Shown: positions 7,589 through 16,748 of the stretch, one piece after another
How the letters are laid out: each line of letters starts with the position of its first letter
Numbering within the stretch: the stretch's first letter is position 1
Assembly: GCF_010586825.1 (NCBI RefSeq)
Contig: NZ_JAAAGB010000010.1
Coordinates: forward strand, 80,689 to 144,688
Reading direction: 5' to 3'
Origin: Draconibacterium mangrovi
GTDB taxonomy: Bacteria; Bacteroidota; Bacteroidia; Bacteroidales; Prolixibacteraceae
Length of the DNA: 64,000 nt
Notes under the pieces: generated by a model
What the model was told of the DNA's origin: nothing
Database searches by the model: none
The model's input: the letters and a program-made list of their open reading frames with translations, nothing else
Program-made: the position numbers and the translations under genes

Positions 7589-8500
7589 ATGAAAGCTAAG
7601 AACATTTTAGAGACCATTGGCAACACGCCACATGTGAAAATTAACCGCCTCTATCCGGAGGACTACGAAGTTTGGGTGAAAGTTGAAAAAACAAACCCGG
7701 GAGGAAGTATAAAAGACCGTATTGCACTAGCGATGGTAGAAGATGCGGAAAAGAAAGGGATATTAAAAGAAGGTTCGGTGATTATTGAACCTACATCAGG
7801 AAATACCGGAATCGGATTGGCATTGGTGGCAGCCGTAAAAGGTTACCGACTAATTCTTACCATGCCTGAATCAATGTCGTTGGAGAGAAGAAGAGCTTTG
7901 AAAGTATTTGGTGCCGAATTGGAACTAACACCAAAAGAAAAAGGAATGAAAGGTGCCATTGCCAGAGCTGAAGAACTGGCCAGTGAGCTGGACAATGCCT
8001 GGATTCCGCAACAGTTTAACAATCCGGCAAACGTGGCGGTACACCGCGATTTTACCGCACAGGAAATTCTAAATGATTTCCCTGAAGGTTTTGATTACCT
8101 CATTACCGGTGTTGGTACCGGAGGCCACATCAGTGGAGTTGCCGAAGTTTTAAAAGCAAAATTTCCGAACCTGAAAGTTTTTGCCGTTGAACCGGATTCA
8201 AGCCCGGTAATTGGCGGTAAAGATCCCGGTCCTCACGGAATTCAGGGAATTGGTGCAGGTTTTATTCCGAACAACCTGAATACCGAACTTCTTGACGGAA
8301 CAATAGAAATCAGCAAAGACGAAGCTTTTGAATACGCACAAAAAGCAGCAAAACAAGAAGGTTTGTTTGTTGGTATTTCATCGGGTGCATCGTTGGCAGC
8401 AGTTGCCAAAAAGATTAAGGAGCTTCCGAAAGGATCGCGGATTCTTACCTTTTCGTACGATCATGGCGAACGTTACTTATCTATAGAAGGATTATATTAA
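7589..8500 (+). CDS. cysK: Cysteine synthase (O-acetylserine sulfhydrylase)
   Basis: A 303-residue PLP enzyme that makes cysteine from O-acetylserine and sulfide. The PLP lysine is Lys42 in GGSIKDR, the substrate loop PTSGNTG is at 68-74, and the glycine-rich phosphate loop [10 protein letters not shown] lies near residue 175. Length and motifs match CysK-type enzymes rather than longer cystathionine beta-synthases. It is a single gene between the attenuator at 7414-7547 and a terminator at 8521. The leader peptide suggests control by cysteine supply. Confidence 0.95.
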   Translation: MKAKNILETIGNTPHVKINRLYPEDYEVWVKVEKTNPGGSIKDRIALAMVEDAEKKGILKEGSVIIEPTSGNTGIGLALVAAVKGYRLILTMPESMSLERRRALKVFGAELELTPKEKGMKGAIARAEELASELDNAWIPQQFNNPANVAVHRDFTAQEILNDFPEGFDYLITGVGTGGHISGVAEVLKAKFPNLKVFAVEPDSSPVIGGKDPGPHGIQGIGAGFIPNNLNTELLDGTIEISKDEAFEYAQKAAKQEGLFVGISSGASLAAVAKKIKELPKGSRILTFSYDHGERYLSIEGLY

Positions 8501-8520
8501 AACTAACTTCAATATAAAAC

Positions 8521-8555
8521 AAGGGGATCATTCGAAAGAGTGGTTCCCTTTTTAT
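8521..8555 (+). terminator. Terminator after cysK
   Basis: A ten-pair stem with two G-U pairs (AAGGGGATCA with TGGTTCCCTT), ten-base loop, then a T run, 20 bases after the cysK stop. Confidence 0.65.
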
Positions 8556-8733
8556 TTCCGAACATTTAAGCCCCATCAATCAAATCTATCAAACAAAAGT
8601 TTACTCTTGGTTGTTTTTTCTTAAATTAACAAAACTAATAATGAAACGAGCTATTAAAGTATCCCTTTAAAACACAGGGTTCTAACTAAGCGAGTTACAT
8701 GAGTTACCTTAAAGAATAAACAATTATAAACGA

Positions 8734-9204
8734 ATGAAAGGATTAACTATGTTTTTAACCGGATTGATAGTAGGAATACTCTTCACCATTATAATGATAG
8801 TGGTTATTTTACCCAAACAAATGTTTGTAGTAAACGAAAGTAAACTGGATTTTGACGAAACAGTTGCAGCCATTGAACAATCGGCGAAAGATAACAACTG
8901 GAGCATGCCGCATTTATACGATTTACAGGCAACTATGAAAAAACACGGTTTTGACGTAAAACCTGTTAAAGTTTTTTCGCTGTGTAAACCCGATCATGCT
9001 TACCAGATTTTAAGCAGCGATCAGGAACGTGTAGTTTCGGCGTTAATGCCATGCAGAGTGGCTGTTTACGAACGAAATGGTAAAACCTATGTTTCGATGC
9101 TGAACTCGGGCCTTTTCTCAAGATTTATGGGCAGCAAAGTAAAAACAGTTATGGGAGCCGCCAGCGAAGAAAATAAACAAATACTTGCCCCGGTTATTCA
9201 ATAA
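8734..9204 (+). CDS. DUF302 family membrane-anchored protein
   Basis: A 156-residue protein with one N-terminal membrane helix (about residues 5-27) and a DUF302-like domain (about 35-150), the small alpha/beta fold of TT1751-type proteins. Visible family features are the helix with FDETVAAIEQSAKDNNW, then FSLCKPDHAYQIL and the segment SALMPCRVAVYE. Cys residues in CKPDHA and MPCR are typical positions for this family. The biochemical role is unknown; DUF302 proteins often sit near thiol or metal genes. An HMA-domain lipoprotein gene follows after 25 bases, probably in the same transcript. Confidence 0.82.
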   Translation: MKGLTMFLTGLIVGILFTIIMIVVILPKQMFVVNESKLDFDETVAAIEQSAKDNNWSMPHLYDLQATMKKHGFDVKPVKVFSLCKPDHAYQILSSDQERVVSALMPCRVAVYERNGKTYVSMLNSGLFSRFMGSKVKTVMGAASEENKQILAPVIQ

Positions 9205-9229
9205 GATCACATAAAAACTAAAAAATACC

Positions 9230-9538
9230 ATGAAGAAACTATTTTATCTAATTGCCCTGATTGGGTTTGTTGCCTGTAATTCAGGAACACAAAAAAGTAC
9301 CGAAGTAGCACCACCCGAACAACTGGTTGAAGCCACTATTGATATTGGCGGATTGCATTGCGATGCATGTGTGGCTTCGGTTGAAAAGGGAGTAAATACC
9401 CTAAATGGGATAGAAACTGTAAAAGTGACACTCGCAGATTCGACTGCAATTGTAAAATACAACGCTTCTGCTGTGTCTATCGAGGAAATTGAGAAAAGCA
9501 TCGAAAAGCGCGGATACACTATAAAAGCTGTAAAATAA
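9230..9538 (+). CDS. Heavy-metal-associated (HMA) domain lipoprotein
   Basis: A 102-residue lipoprotein: the lipobox ends at Cys16 (LIGFVAC). One HMA domain (about residues 34-100) carries the metal-binding motif GLHCDACVASV, with Cys44 and Cys47 in the CxxC pair. The fold pattern (ATIDIGGLHC...GIETVKVTLADSTAIVKY...GYTIKAV) is that of a copper-chaperone domain displayed at the membrane. A role in copper or other soft-metal handling is inferred. It is probably co-transcribed with the DUF302 gene upstream. Confidence 0.9.
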   Translation: MKKLFYLIALIGFVACNSGTQKSTEVAPPEQLVEATIDIGGLHCDACVASVEKGVNTLNGIETVKVTLADSTAIVKYNASAVSIEEIEKSIEKRGYTIKAVK

Positions 9539-9651
9539 GCAACACGGAACAAGTAAAATGCTATTGTTCACAATGTTCGGGTGATAACTCACCTCCTTTT
9601 TCGGCATAATATTTGTAAAATTCCGTACATTGCATAAAAGCCTTAGAAACA

Positions 9652-9804
9652 ATGAAAGACAATTTTAAGAACGGAAAACCGGAATTACAGGAAACAGGTG
9701 CGGTGTGGAATGTTAAAATCGACATCCCCTCTTCGGTTTCTACAAATTCCATTCGGCTTTATAAAAAAGCCAAAAAGCTGAAAATGAAAGTTATTCTGAA
9801 TTAA
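9652..9804 (+). CDS. Possible small protein, 50 residues
   Basis: An open frame (MKDNFKNGKPELQETGAVWN...) with a lysine-rich C-terminus (LYKKAKKLKMKVILN). It ends just before a good terminator at 9808-9840, and no other gene fills 9539-9858. I recognise no family and see no clear ribosome binding site, so it may be spurious. Confidence 0.4.
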   Translation: MKDNFKNGKPELQETGAVWNVKIDIPSSVSTNSIRLYKKAKKLKMKVILN

Positions 9805-9807
9805 ATA

Positions 9808-9840
9808 AAAGCTTTGATCATTGAGGTCAAAGCTTTTTTT
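9808..9840. terminator. Probably bidirectional terminator between convergent units
   Basis: Perfect ten-pair stem AAAGCTTTGA/TCAAAGCTTT with a nine-base loop, T run on the plus strand and a shorter one on the minus strand. It separates the plus-strand HMA unit from the minus-strand efflux operon ending at 9859. Confidence 0.8.
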
Positions 9841-9858
9841 ATTCTATTACTTCAGTTG

Positions 9859-11058
9859 TCACTTTTTAATTTTCCCAACATACAAACGAATATAGAAATA
9901 AGCAATTGTCAGAATGGCGTAACTCCCCGCCTGTAAATACAACTTTAGCACTTCTGTTTTAACCTCTGTAATTCCCACACCCATTGTACGCAAACGCAAG
10001 TAGGCAGGAACAGTAGTTGTTCCGGGCAGAATTTTGGAAAGACCTACTAACCAATCGGGCATGGCAGACACAGGCCACGAAATACCGCTTAAGAATAAAG
10101 CGATCGGCGACAAAAACATCATAAATACAATAGCCGACTCGCGATGTTTAAAGAAGGTCGACAATCCAATTCCGAAGAAGATTACCGCCAATAAAAACGG
10201 GAATAACAATATCAGTACATCAAACATATTGCCTTTATCGGGATAGTTAAACCAATCGTGAATAATGATCAATGCCAAGCAAATATTAAATGCAGAGATG
10301 AGCAAGTAAGCTCCAACTCTACCCAAAATCAATGGAATAATTTCGCGTCTGCGTTTGTTTTCCGGCAACCTGAACGGTGATCCTTTTGACTCGGAAAAGG
10401 TACCTCCCATAATTCCAATACCAATCAGTAATGTTTGCTGTATGATAATGATGATCAATCCCGGCATGATAAAACTACCGTACGAACCTGCCGGAATGTA
10501 AAGCATGTGCGTTTGAATACTCAGCGGACTGGCCGAAACTTTTGCCTGTCGCAACGATTTCCCTTCGGCAAGGTAATGTTGCACTCTTACTCCTGCCCCA
10601 AAATAAGCATTCACAGTTTGTGCCGCCGTGTAGAATGTTTTGTATTTTAACAGGTAACTACCATCGGCGTAAATAGCAACATTGGCCTGTTTTGTCGATA
10701 GAACATTTTTCTGAAATCCTTTCGGGATAAGCAGAACACCATCTATTTTATTGGCCATAAAAAGTTCTTCGGCCTCTTTCAAACTTTGCGGATTATAAGA
10801 AACCTCAACATCACGCGATGCATCCAACATATTTGTGTATTTCCGGCTGGTAGCTGTTTGATCTAAATCCACAACACCAATTGGCAAGTCGGTAAGCACT
10901 TCGTTAAAGTATCCGAAAGAATACAACAAAGGATAAATTAGCAAGGCACCAACCAAAATCAACACAGCCCCGCTATCTGAAAAAATAGCTTTCAGTTCAT
11001 TTTTAAAATGAAAAGCCATTAATTCGAAGCTGTTTATTTTATTCTTGTCTTTCGTCAT
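9859..11058 (-). CDS. ABC-2 type permease, second of a pair
   Basis: A 399-residue ABC-2 permease of the YhhJ/YbhR kind: one N-terminal helix (about 28-50), an extracytoplasmic domain (LPIGVVDLDQTATSRKY..., about 50-180), and five or six C-terminal helices with the typical ISWPVSAMP and LPGTT motifs. It is the last gene of the operon TetR-TolC-HlyD-permease-permease. The two permeases presumably form a heterodimer that works with the HlyD adaptor and TolC channel in drug or metabolite export. No ATP-binding subunit is encoded in the operon. Confidence 0.9.
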   Translation of the reverse strand: MTKDKNKINSFELMAFHFKNELKAIFSDSGAVLILVGALLIYPLLYSFGYFNEVLTDLPIGVVDLDQTATSRKYTNMLDASRDVEVSYNPQSLKEAEELFMANKIDGVLLIPKGFQKNVLSTKQANVAIYADGSYLLKYKTFYTAAQTVNAYFGAGVRVQHYLAEGKSLRQAKVSASPLSIQTHMLYIPAGSYGSFIMPGLIIIIIQQTLLIGIGIMGGTFSESKGSPFRLPENKRRREIIPLILGRVGAYLLISAFNICLALIIIHDWFNYPDKGNMFDVLILLFPFLLAVIFFGIGLSTFFKHRESAIVFMMFLSPIALFLSGISWPVSAMPDWLVGLSKILPGTTTVPAYLRLRTMGVGITEVKTEVLKLYLQAGSYAILTIAYFYIRLYVGKIKK

Positions 11059-11063
11059 AATTC

Positions 11064-12245
11064 CTATTGTTTTCCCCAGTGTTTCGGATCGCTCAGGCTC
11101 TTCTTATACATTTTAAATACAGCCATTCCCGATAGCATAAATAGGAGAATGTAACACAAATACGGCAAGGCTTCTTTTATTGGTGCTCCGCGTAACGATT
11201 GTGAAATAAAAAGTTTCTCCCACCAGGTAAATGGGAAGATCGCCGTAATCATTTTTACAAAAGGTATCATTCCTTCTATCGGGAAAGTAAGTCCCGAGAA
11301 TGTTATTCCCATCATTATGTAAGCACTGCCCACCGACAGCGACAATCGTAGATTTTTTGTTAAAGCAACGAATATTAATCCCAGCATTTGGTAGGCAAGA
11401 ATTGTAATAAACTGACCGCAAAAAATGATTACAAAGCTGCCATTTAACGGCATGCCTTCAACCTCATAGAGCAGGTAAGCAATCAGCATTGCGATACCGG
11501 AATAAATTATGGTATAAGGAAACAGTTTCCCAACAATTGCCATACGCACGCTGTTGTTTCCTGCTTCTAGCAGACTTTGCCCGGTTCCACGTTTCAATTC
11601 ATTTCCGAAGGTGTAAACCGAACTCATAAAAGCAAACAAAAACAAAGTAAAATAAAGCATTGCCGAGTTAAGGAAGTAGGCATAATTTGTATACGGATTG
11701 AACAAGACATGCTTTTGAATTTGCACAGGAACAACCCGCGCCATGGCTTTTTGAGCATTGTTGCCTTCAAGTGCCAGTTTTTTAATCTGAATTCCGGCCG
11801 ACAAAGTATTCAACGTAGTTAAAACCGAACGTTGTACAACTCCTGCAACTGTTACGTTTGTACCGTTGATGTAAACCGGAACAGGTGCTTCCATTCCCTG
11901 AAATACTTTTTTCTCCAAATCATTGGGCAATACAACAATGGCCTGAACAACACCTTGTTTTAACCACTCCTGTGCCTGGTATATATCCGGTGCGCCGGCT
12001 ACAATCTCCACATCGGGCGAGGCGTTTAAAGCATTTCCAACTTTTACGGAAAGTGATGAATTATCCTGATCGACCAAAGCAATAGGTAAACGTTTTGCCG
12101 CTCCTTGCTGAAAGATAAAAAAGAGCAGCAAAATACCCGTGATCGGCCCGATTAAGAGCAGAAACCGATAGGCTGGATTTTGCTGAATCCGCCTGACCTC
12201 ACGAATCATTACTTCAAAAATAGGATGTCTCTTTTTCCCGTTCAT
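11064..12245 (-). CDS. ABC-2 type permease, first of a pair
   Basis: A 393-residue ABC-2 permease with an N-terminal helix (FLLLIGPITGILLLFFIFQQG), an extracytoplasmic domain (LPIALVDQDNSSLSVKV...) and a C-terminal helical domain (GLTFPIEGMIPFV, IFPFTWW). The frame is open from 12272, but the ATG at 12245 (MNGKKRHPIF) is preferred: it lies one base after the stop codon of the HlyD gene, while the earlier ATG would overlap that gene by 24 bases. Five bases separate it from the next permease gene. Confidence 0.88.
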   Translation of the reverse strand: MNGKKRHPIFEVMIREVRRIQQNPAYRFLLLIGPITGILLLFFIFQQGAAKRLPIALVDQDNSSLSVKVGNALNASPDVEIVAGAPDIYQAQEWLKQGVVQAIVVLPNDLEKKVFQGMEAPVPVYINGTNVTVAGVVQRSVLTTLNTLSAGIQIKKLALEGNNAQKAMARVVPVQIQKHVLFNPYTNYAYFLNSAMLYFTLFLFAFMSSVYTFGNELKRGTGQSLLEAGNNSVRMAIVGKLFPYTIIYSGIAMLIAYLLYEVEGMPLNGSFVIIFCGQFITILAYQMLGLIFVALTKNLRLSLSVGSAYIMMGITFSGLTFPIEGMIPFVKMITAIFPFTWWEKLFISQSLRGAPIKEALPYLCYILLFMLSGMAVFKMYKKSLSDPKHWGKQ

Positions 12246-12246
12246 T

Positions 12247-13233
12247 TTATTTCGTTTCGGGTAAAGTAACAACAGCTGTCATTCCGGGACGCAAACCTTC
12301 TATTTTATTCACCGGACGCGCCTCAACTTCAAACGATTTTAAATCGAACTCCCCCGAAGTTTTTGTTGCATTCCAACGGGCAAAATCAGCCGACGGGCTA
12401 ATGTATTTTACTTTGAATTCGAACTCCTGCCCATCAAGACCGGGGATTTTAGCTTTAAACACACTTCCCATTTTAAAATGAGTCATATAATCTTCGCGGA
12501 TGTATAGTGTAACCCAAATATCGTTTAAATCGAGTAGGGTTACTACCGGGAATCCTGTTGAAACCAACTCACCATCTTCAACATTCACTCCCGAAACCTC
12601 ACCATCAGCAATGGCGTTAATTGTTGTTTCTTCCAGGTAAGCTTCCACCTCAGCAATGGCAGCATCGGCACGTTTTACCATTGCAGCTGCTGCGGTTTTA
12701 TCTTCTTCGCGTGCTCCCTTTTCGGCTTTCTGCCAAATGGCTTTAGCGGCATTTGCAGTTTCGCGGGCGGCTTTCATCTGCGTTTCAACCTCATCGCGTT
12801 TTTGTGCCGGCACCACTCCTTCATCGTATAAATTCTGAATACGTGCAAATGTCTTTTCAGCAAACTGGGCAGCTGCTTCGGCTTTTACATAAGTGCTGTA
12901 AGCTGCAGTAATATCCTCCTGTTGTGCACCGTTTTGTGCTTTCCGGCTTTGAGCACTTGCAGCAGTGCGGGCGGCATTTGCATTGGCCAGTTTTGCATTT
13001 ATCTCGGGGCTGTCGATAGAAAAAATAAAGTCGCCTTTTTTTACGATCTGTCCTCTGTCAACAGCAACTTTCTGTATTCTACCCGGAACTTTTGAGGCAA
13101 TATTGTATTGCTGAGCCTCAACCTCTCCTTGCAGAATTACAGGCTCGGGTTTGGTTACAACAATAAATGTGTACACTATAAATGCTACGATAGCTACAAG
13201 TACAATTATTGAGCTTAACGTCTTCTTGTTCAT
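12247..13233 (-). CDS. HlyD family periplasmic adaptor protein
   Basis: A 328-residue membrane fusion protein: N-terminal membrane anchor (about 8-28), first half of the lipoyl/biotinyl-like domain (GEVEAQQYNIASKVPGRI), a long alanine-rich coiled-coil hairpin (about 85-200), then the second half (ADGEVSGVNVEDGELVSTG) and a beta-barrel domain ending GLRPGMTAVVTLPE. It links the inner-membrane permeases to the TolC protein encoded just upstream. Similar proteins (YbhG, EmrA) act in drug export. Confidence 0.93.
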   Translation of the reverse strand: MNKKTLSSIIVLVAIVAFIVYTFIVVTKPEPVILQGEVEAQQYNIASKVPGRIQKVAVDRGQIVKKGDFIFSIDSPEINAKLANANAARTAASAQSRKAQNGAQQEDITAAYSTYVKAEAAAQFAEKTFARIQNLYDEGVVPAQKRDEVETQMKAARETANAAKAIWQKAEKGAREEDKTAAAAMVKRADAAIAEVEAYLEETTINAIADGEVSGVNVEDGELVSTGFPVVTLLDLNDIWVTLYIREDYMTHFKMGSVFKAKIPGLDGQEFEFKVKYISPSADFARWNATKTSGEFDLKSFEVEARPVNKIEGLRPGMTAVVTLPETK

Positions 13234-13260
13234 GATCTATGTTTTTTGCTTTTGTTTTTC

Positions 13261-14787
13261 TTAAAGTGATTCGGTTACGGTATTTTCTCCACTTGAGAAA
13301 TCGATGTATTGTTCGGGAACACCCGCTGTTTGAAGGAAATTTGCCAACCCAACATCATAATTATATAAAACACTCAGTCGTAATGTTTTTACCTGCAATA
13401 CTTTTGTGTTCGCCTCCACCACATCGGTTGAAGTTGCTAGTCCCTCATTGAAGGCAGTCTCAGTACTTTGTCGGTATTCGTTAGCCAGCTCCAACGTTGT
13501 TTCCAATTCAGTTTTTTGCTCCATCTGCATTTGCAATTCGTTGTAGAGTTTTACCAAATAAGCTTCCAGATCGTTGTTGGCTTTTTGTTCCGCAAATTCT
13601 ACCTGGTTGTGCAAAGTTTCGCTGGCCAGTATGTTGTTCTTGCGGCTCATGCCCTGAAACAAATTCCACTTCATTCCAATTCCAAGCTCCCATTCGGGCA
13701 TGTATGGCGAAAAGTTTTTGTCGGCAATGTTGTAATTACCCATTGCTGCAATCGTTGGTAAATATTCGTTTTTTTCTATTCGGTGTTTTATCTCAACAAG
13801 TTCCTTTTTCCCCTGTATCTGTTTTAGTTGAGGGTTTAATTCTTTGGCACGATCTAACCATGCTGCCAGACCTGTTAATTCGGAATTGATAAACAAATTA
13901 TTGGCGGGAATAACCCGCCCCAACGAGTCGGTAGCCAATGTTGCTCTTAAGCCGGTTCGCAATATTTCAACATTCCGAACGGCCTGTTTTGCTTCGCGTT
14001 CGGCCTCATTTTTTGCCACCTTGGCATGAAGCAATTCAACCTTGGCTATCATTCCGTTTTCGAATAATTTTTTTGCATCGTTGTAATGGTTCTCCATACT
14101 TTTCAGCATCTCTATACGAAGTTTTTCCACTTGTAAACCAAGGGCAAGACCATAGTAACGCGTAACCAGTTCGGTGAGTAAAACACCTTCGGTGTGGCGC
14201 AATTCCTGCTGACTAATCCCCAGATTCACTTCGGCAGCCTGGTTGGCGCCGTTTATTTTGCTTCCTGCATAAATTGGCATCGCGAAACTCGCTGTCAGTA
14301 AGGCAAAATTCTTGTCCTGAATAATTTCATCCCAGTCGTGTGCTTCAATGGCTTCACCTCCTTCAAGTAATTGCTGACGTACGATTTGGGTACTCATTTC
14401 GTCGCTTAAATAAGGATAAAGCGCATTGGTTGCCGGGTCAGGATTTGGAACGCCGCTAAAAACACCATAGTTGCCCAATGTTTGGTACACAGGTGAAATG
14501 GCTTCGCCCACAGGAGTTAGATCGAGATGCAAAGGATCGGACATGGCCATTGCCGTTGCATTTAACGAAACCTGTGGCAAACGCATACCTTTCTTCGATT
14601 TGATCTCGTATTCTTTTTGCCTGATCTGTTCTTTTTGGCGCAACAGGGCCGGATTTTGCTCCAGCATTATTTGCATAGCCTGATCGAATGACAACAATTG
14701 TTCGTGTGATTGCCCGTGAACCGTTATTCCCACGGCCAAAAGAACCAGTAATAATAAGACTGTTTTCTGTTGTTTAATTGTTTTCAT
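13261..14787 (-). CDS. TolC family outer-membrane efflux protein
   Basis: A 508-residue outer-membrane factor with a signal peptide (MKTIKQQKTVLLLLVLLAVGITVHGQ region, residues 1-26) and two repeats of the TolC fold: helical stretches rich in Ala, Glu and Lys around 170-300 and 370-490, and the typical LVTRYYGLALG and NEGLATSTDVVEANTKVL motifs. It is the second gene of the TetR-led operon and supplies the exit channel for the HlyD/ABC-2 system downstream. Confidence 0.93.
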   Translation of the reverse strand: MKTIKQQKTVLLLLVLLAVGITVHGQSHEQLLSFDQAMQIMLEQNPALLRQKEQIRQKEYEIKSKKGMRLPQVSLNATAMAMSDPLHLDLTPVGEAISPVYQTLGNYGVFSGVPNPDPATNALYPYLSDEMSTQIVRQQLLEGGEAIEAHDWDEIIQDKNFALLTASFAMPIYAGSKINGANQAAEVNLGISQQELRHTEGVLLTELVTRYYGLALGLQVEKLRIEMLKSMENHYNDAKKLFENGMIAKVELLHAKVAKNEAEREAKQAVRNVEILRTGLRATLATDSLGRVIPANNLFINSELTGLAAWLDRAKELNPQLKQIQGKKELVEIKHRIEKNEYLPTIAAMGNYNIADKNFSPYMPEWELGIGMKWNLFQGMSRKNNILASETLHNQVEFAEQKANNDLEAYLVKLYNELQMQMEQKTELETTLELANEYRQSTETAFNEGLATSTDVVEANTKVLQVKTLRLSVLYNYDVGLANFLQTAGVPEQYIDFSSGENTVTESL

Positions 14788-14847
14788 TTCTATTCTGGTA
14801 AAATGTATTTTGTTGTATTCTTAGAAATTCAATTCTATTGTTTTTGC

Positions 14848-15426
14848 CTATTTCAAAAACTTAAAAATTAGTTTAAGCAAATGCTGAATATCCTCTTCTG
14901 CTATAATATCCCGATCGTTGTATTTGTATTTTTGATTGATAAACTGAATGGTGGTAATTACTAATATCAGGTACAAATCACTAACGATGAGCGTCTTGTC
15001 TAAATCGTTGCCTGATCGTCCCAGTTCCATCAATTTTTCAAGCAGCATTTGTGTATTTTCCTGAATATGTTTATCGATTACGAAATTATAATCGTTGGTA
15101 AGCACATACAAAAATTTCACCCGGATTGGCTCCTTGTTTGCCAATTCAACAAAATGGCGAATTATATTTTCGATGGTTTCATGAAAAGGGTTACCCTGCT
15201 CGATCAGTTTTTCGAACATGCCGAACACTTCGCTGTAAACCTCTTGTAAAATAGTGTTTACGAGTTCGTATTTCCCTTTGTAATGCATGTAGAAATAGCC
15301 CGAAGCCACTTGTGCATCCTTTGAAATAAGTGCTACCGAAGCGCCTCCAAAACCATTATCAACCACCATCTTCATGGTCGACTGTTTTAACCTTTTAATT
15401 TTTGTTTGATCTGTAATCCGTGCCAT
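14848..15426 (-). CDS. TetR family transcriptional repressor
   Basis: A 192-residue TetR-type regulator. The N-terminal helix-turn-helix (about residues 10-52) carries the family pattern GFGGASVALISKDAQVASGYFYMHYKGKYELV, with FYMHYKGK as the recognition end. The C-terminal half is a helical ligand-binding domain. It is first in the efflux operon, 60 bases ahead of tolC. A perfect 14-base palindrome (15442-15455) lies just upstream of its start, so it probably represses its own operon until an exported compound binds. Confidence 0.92.
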   Translation of the reverse strand: MARITDQTKIKRLKQSTMKMVVDNGFGGASVALISKDAQVASGYFYMHYKGKYELVNTILQEVYSEVFGMFEKLIEQGNPFHETIENIIRHFVELANKEPIRVKFLYVLTNDYNFVIDKHIQENTQMLLEKLMELGRSGNDLDKTLIVSDLYLILVITTIQFINQKYKYNDRDIIAEEDIQHLLKLIFKFLK

Positions 15427-15441
15427 ATCTTCGAATTACTA

Positions 15442-15455
15442 AATGAACGTTCATT
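15442..15455. promoter_or_regulatory. Palindromic operator of the TetR-led efflux operon
   Basis: AATGAACGTTCATT is a perfect 14-base palindrome, 15 bases upstream of the tetR start codon and nine bases downstream of the -7 box. A TetR dimer bound here would block transcription initiation. A second, eight-base palindrome (CATTAATG, 15455-15462) abuts it. Confidence 0.75.
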
Positions 15456-15463
15456 CATTAATG

Positions 15464-15471
15464 CAAATGTA
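15464..15471 (-). promoter_or_regulatory. -7 promoter box of the TetR-led operon
   Basis: On the minus strand TACATTTG is an exact match to the Bacteroidota -7 consensus TAnnTTTG. No clear -33 TTG is seen at 19-21 bases. Transcription would start near the palindromic operator. Confidence 0.6.
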
Positions 15472-15546
15472 ATTGCTTTTAAGAAATGACAGGTGGTTCT
15501 TTTACCGAAATGATGAAGTTTTAGGATGAAATAACATTTAGAGGCA

Positions 15547-15575
15547 CAAAAAAACCGGATTCAAATGAACCCGGT
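15547..15575 (-). terminator. Terminator after the sugar-isomerase-like gene
   Basis: On the minus strand ACCGGGTTC pairs with GAATCCGGT over a four-base loop, followed by a T run. It lies 23 bases after the stop codon at 15598. Confidence 0.85.
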
Positions 15576-15597
15576 CTTCAGATAAAATATTGTTCGT

Positions 15598-16536
15598 TTA
15601 AACAAAAAGCTTCGCATTAATATTATCGATACTTGCTTTCACACCTTCGAAAGGTTTACCATTACCCTGGTTGTCGTCTTCCACAAAGAAGTATTTCATA
15701 CCTGCAGTTTCGCGTGCATCTAAAATACTCTTATAATCTGCAACACCAGCGCCAACAGAAACAATATCGTCTTTGTCAACGGTATAAAATGGTTCAACAA
15801 CCTCGTCGCCCATACCTTTAAAGTGAAGCAATTGGAAACGTCCAGGATATTTGTTGAACATTTCCACAGGATCCTGACCCGCTTTCAATGCCCAGTAACA
15901 ATCCAGCTCCATAGTAATCAGGTCTGCATCCATTTCTTTCAGGAATACATCATAATAAGGTACGATTCCGTCGGTTGGTTTAAACTCGAAATTATGGTTG
16001 TGGTAACCAAATTGAATACCTACATTTTTCATGATCTCGCCAACTTTATTCCATTCGGCAATCATTCTTTTGTAAGTTTCTATATTCCTGTCTTTTTCTT
16101 CAATCCAAGGCTGAACACAATATTCAACACCAATTTCGGCATGCGCATCGGCCATTATCTGGGCACTTGCAGTAGTAATACCTTCTGCTTCAACACTGGT
16201 ATGGCTACTAACCACTTTCATACCATTGTCTTCCACCATTTTCTGGAATTCTTTTGGTGCTACGCCATAAAATTTACCATCGGCATACGAGGCCATTTCA
16301 ACATATTTATATCCCATGTCGGCAATCTTCTTCAACGAACCAGCCGCATCAGCTGCCATGGCATCGCGAATAGTATAAAGCTGCAGGCCAACTCCCATTC
16401 CGGTTGCAGCCTTAACAACCTCTGCAGCCTGTTCAACAGGTTTTTTACCACCCGAGCCGCATGCATAGGTTCCGAGTGCCAAAACACCAACAGTACCTGC
16501 CGTAGAAATCCTTAGAAACTCTCTTCTATTCTTCAT
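15598..16536 (-). CDS. Exported sugar phosphate isomerase/epimerase-like TIM-barrel protein
   Basis: A 312-residue member of the xylose-isomerase-like TIM-barrel family (AP endonuclease family 2 fold). The N-terminus has a twin-arginine motif (RREFLR, residues 4-9), a hydrophobic stretch and a lipobox-like end (GTYACG), so it is probably exported folded and lipid-anchored. Conserved barrel motifs include GLQLYTIRD near residue 50, GYHNHNFEF near 180, and MELDCYW near 210, which carry likely metal ligands. Homologues act on sugars or inositols; the substrate here is unknown. It is a single gene with its own terminator. Confidence 0.85.
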   Translation of the reverse strand: MKNRREFLRISTAGTVGVLALGTYACGSGGKKPVEQAAEVVKAATGMGVGLQLYTIRDAMAADAAGSLKKIADMGYKYVEMASYADGKFYGVAPKEFQKMVEDNGMKVVSSHTSVEAEGITTASAQIMADAHAEIGVEYCVQPWIEEKDRNIETYKRMIAEWNKVGEIMKNVGIQFGYHNHNFEFKPTDGIVPYYDVFLKEMDADLITMELDCYWALKAGQDPVEMFNKYPGRFQLLHFKGMGDEVVEPFYTVDKDDIVSVGAGVADYKSILDARETAGMKYFFVEDDNQGNGKPFEGVKASIDNINAKLFV

Positions 16537-16748
16537 GATTTTTTGTTTTTAGTTAGTTATACTGATATTAATATTTATTCAAATTGAACGCTCAAAATAG
16601 TGAGTTAATTTTTGAAAGCGTCTAAAATTATAAAGATTTTGCAGAAAATACCAAAATCGGTTAAATATGTCGCTTTAACACAAAAGCAATTTAATACAGA
16701 TCAGCGTACCTGTTTTGCGTTTATACTTTGGAAAAAGACGGATAGAAA

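Noticed and set aside
15823..16515. Long plus-strand frame opposite the TIM-barrel gene
   Set aside because: It is a frame shadow of the minus-strand gene, whose Tat motif and barrel motifs are clear.
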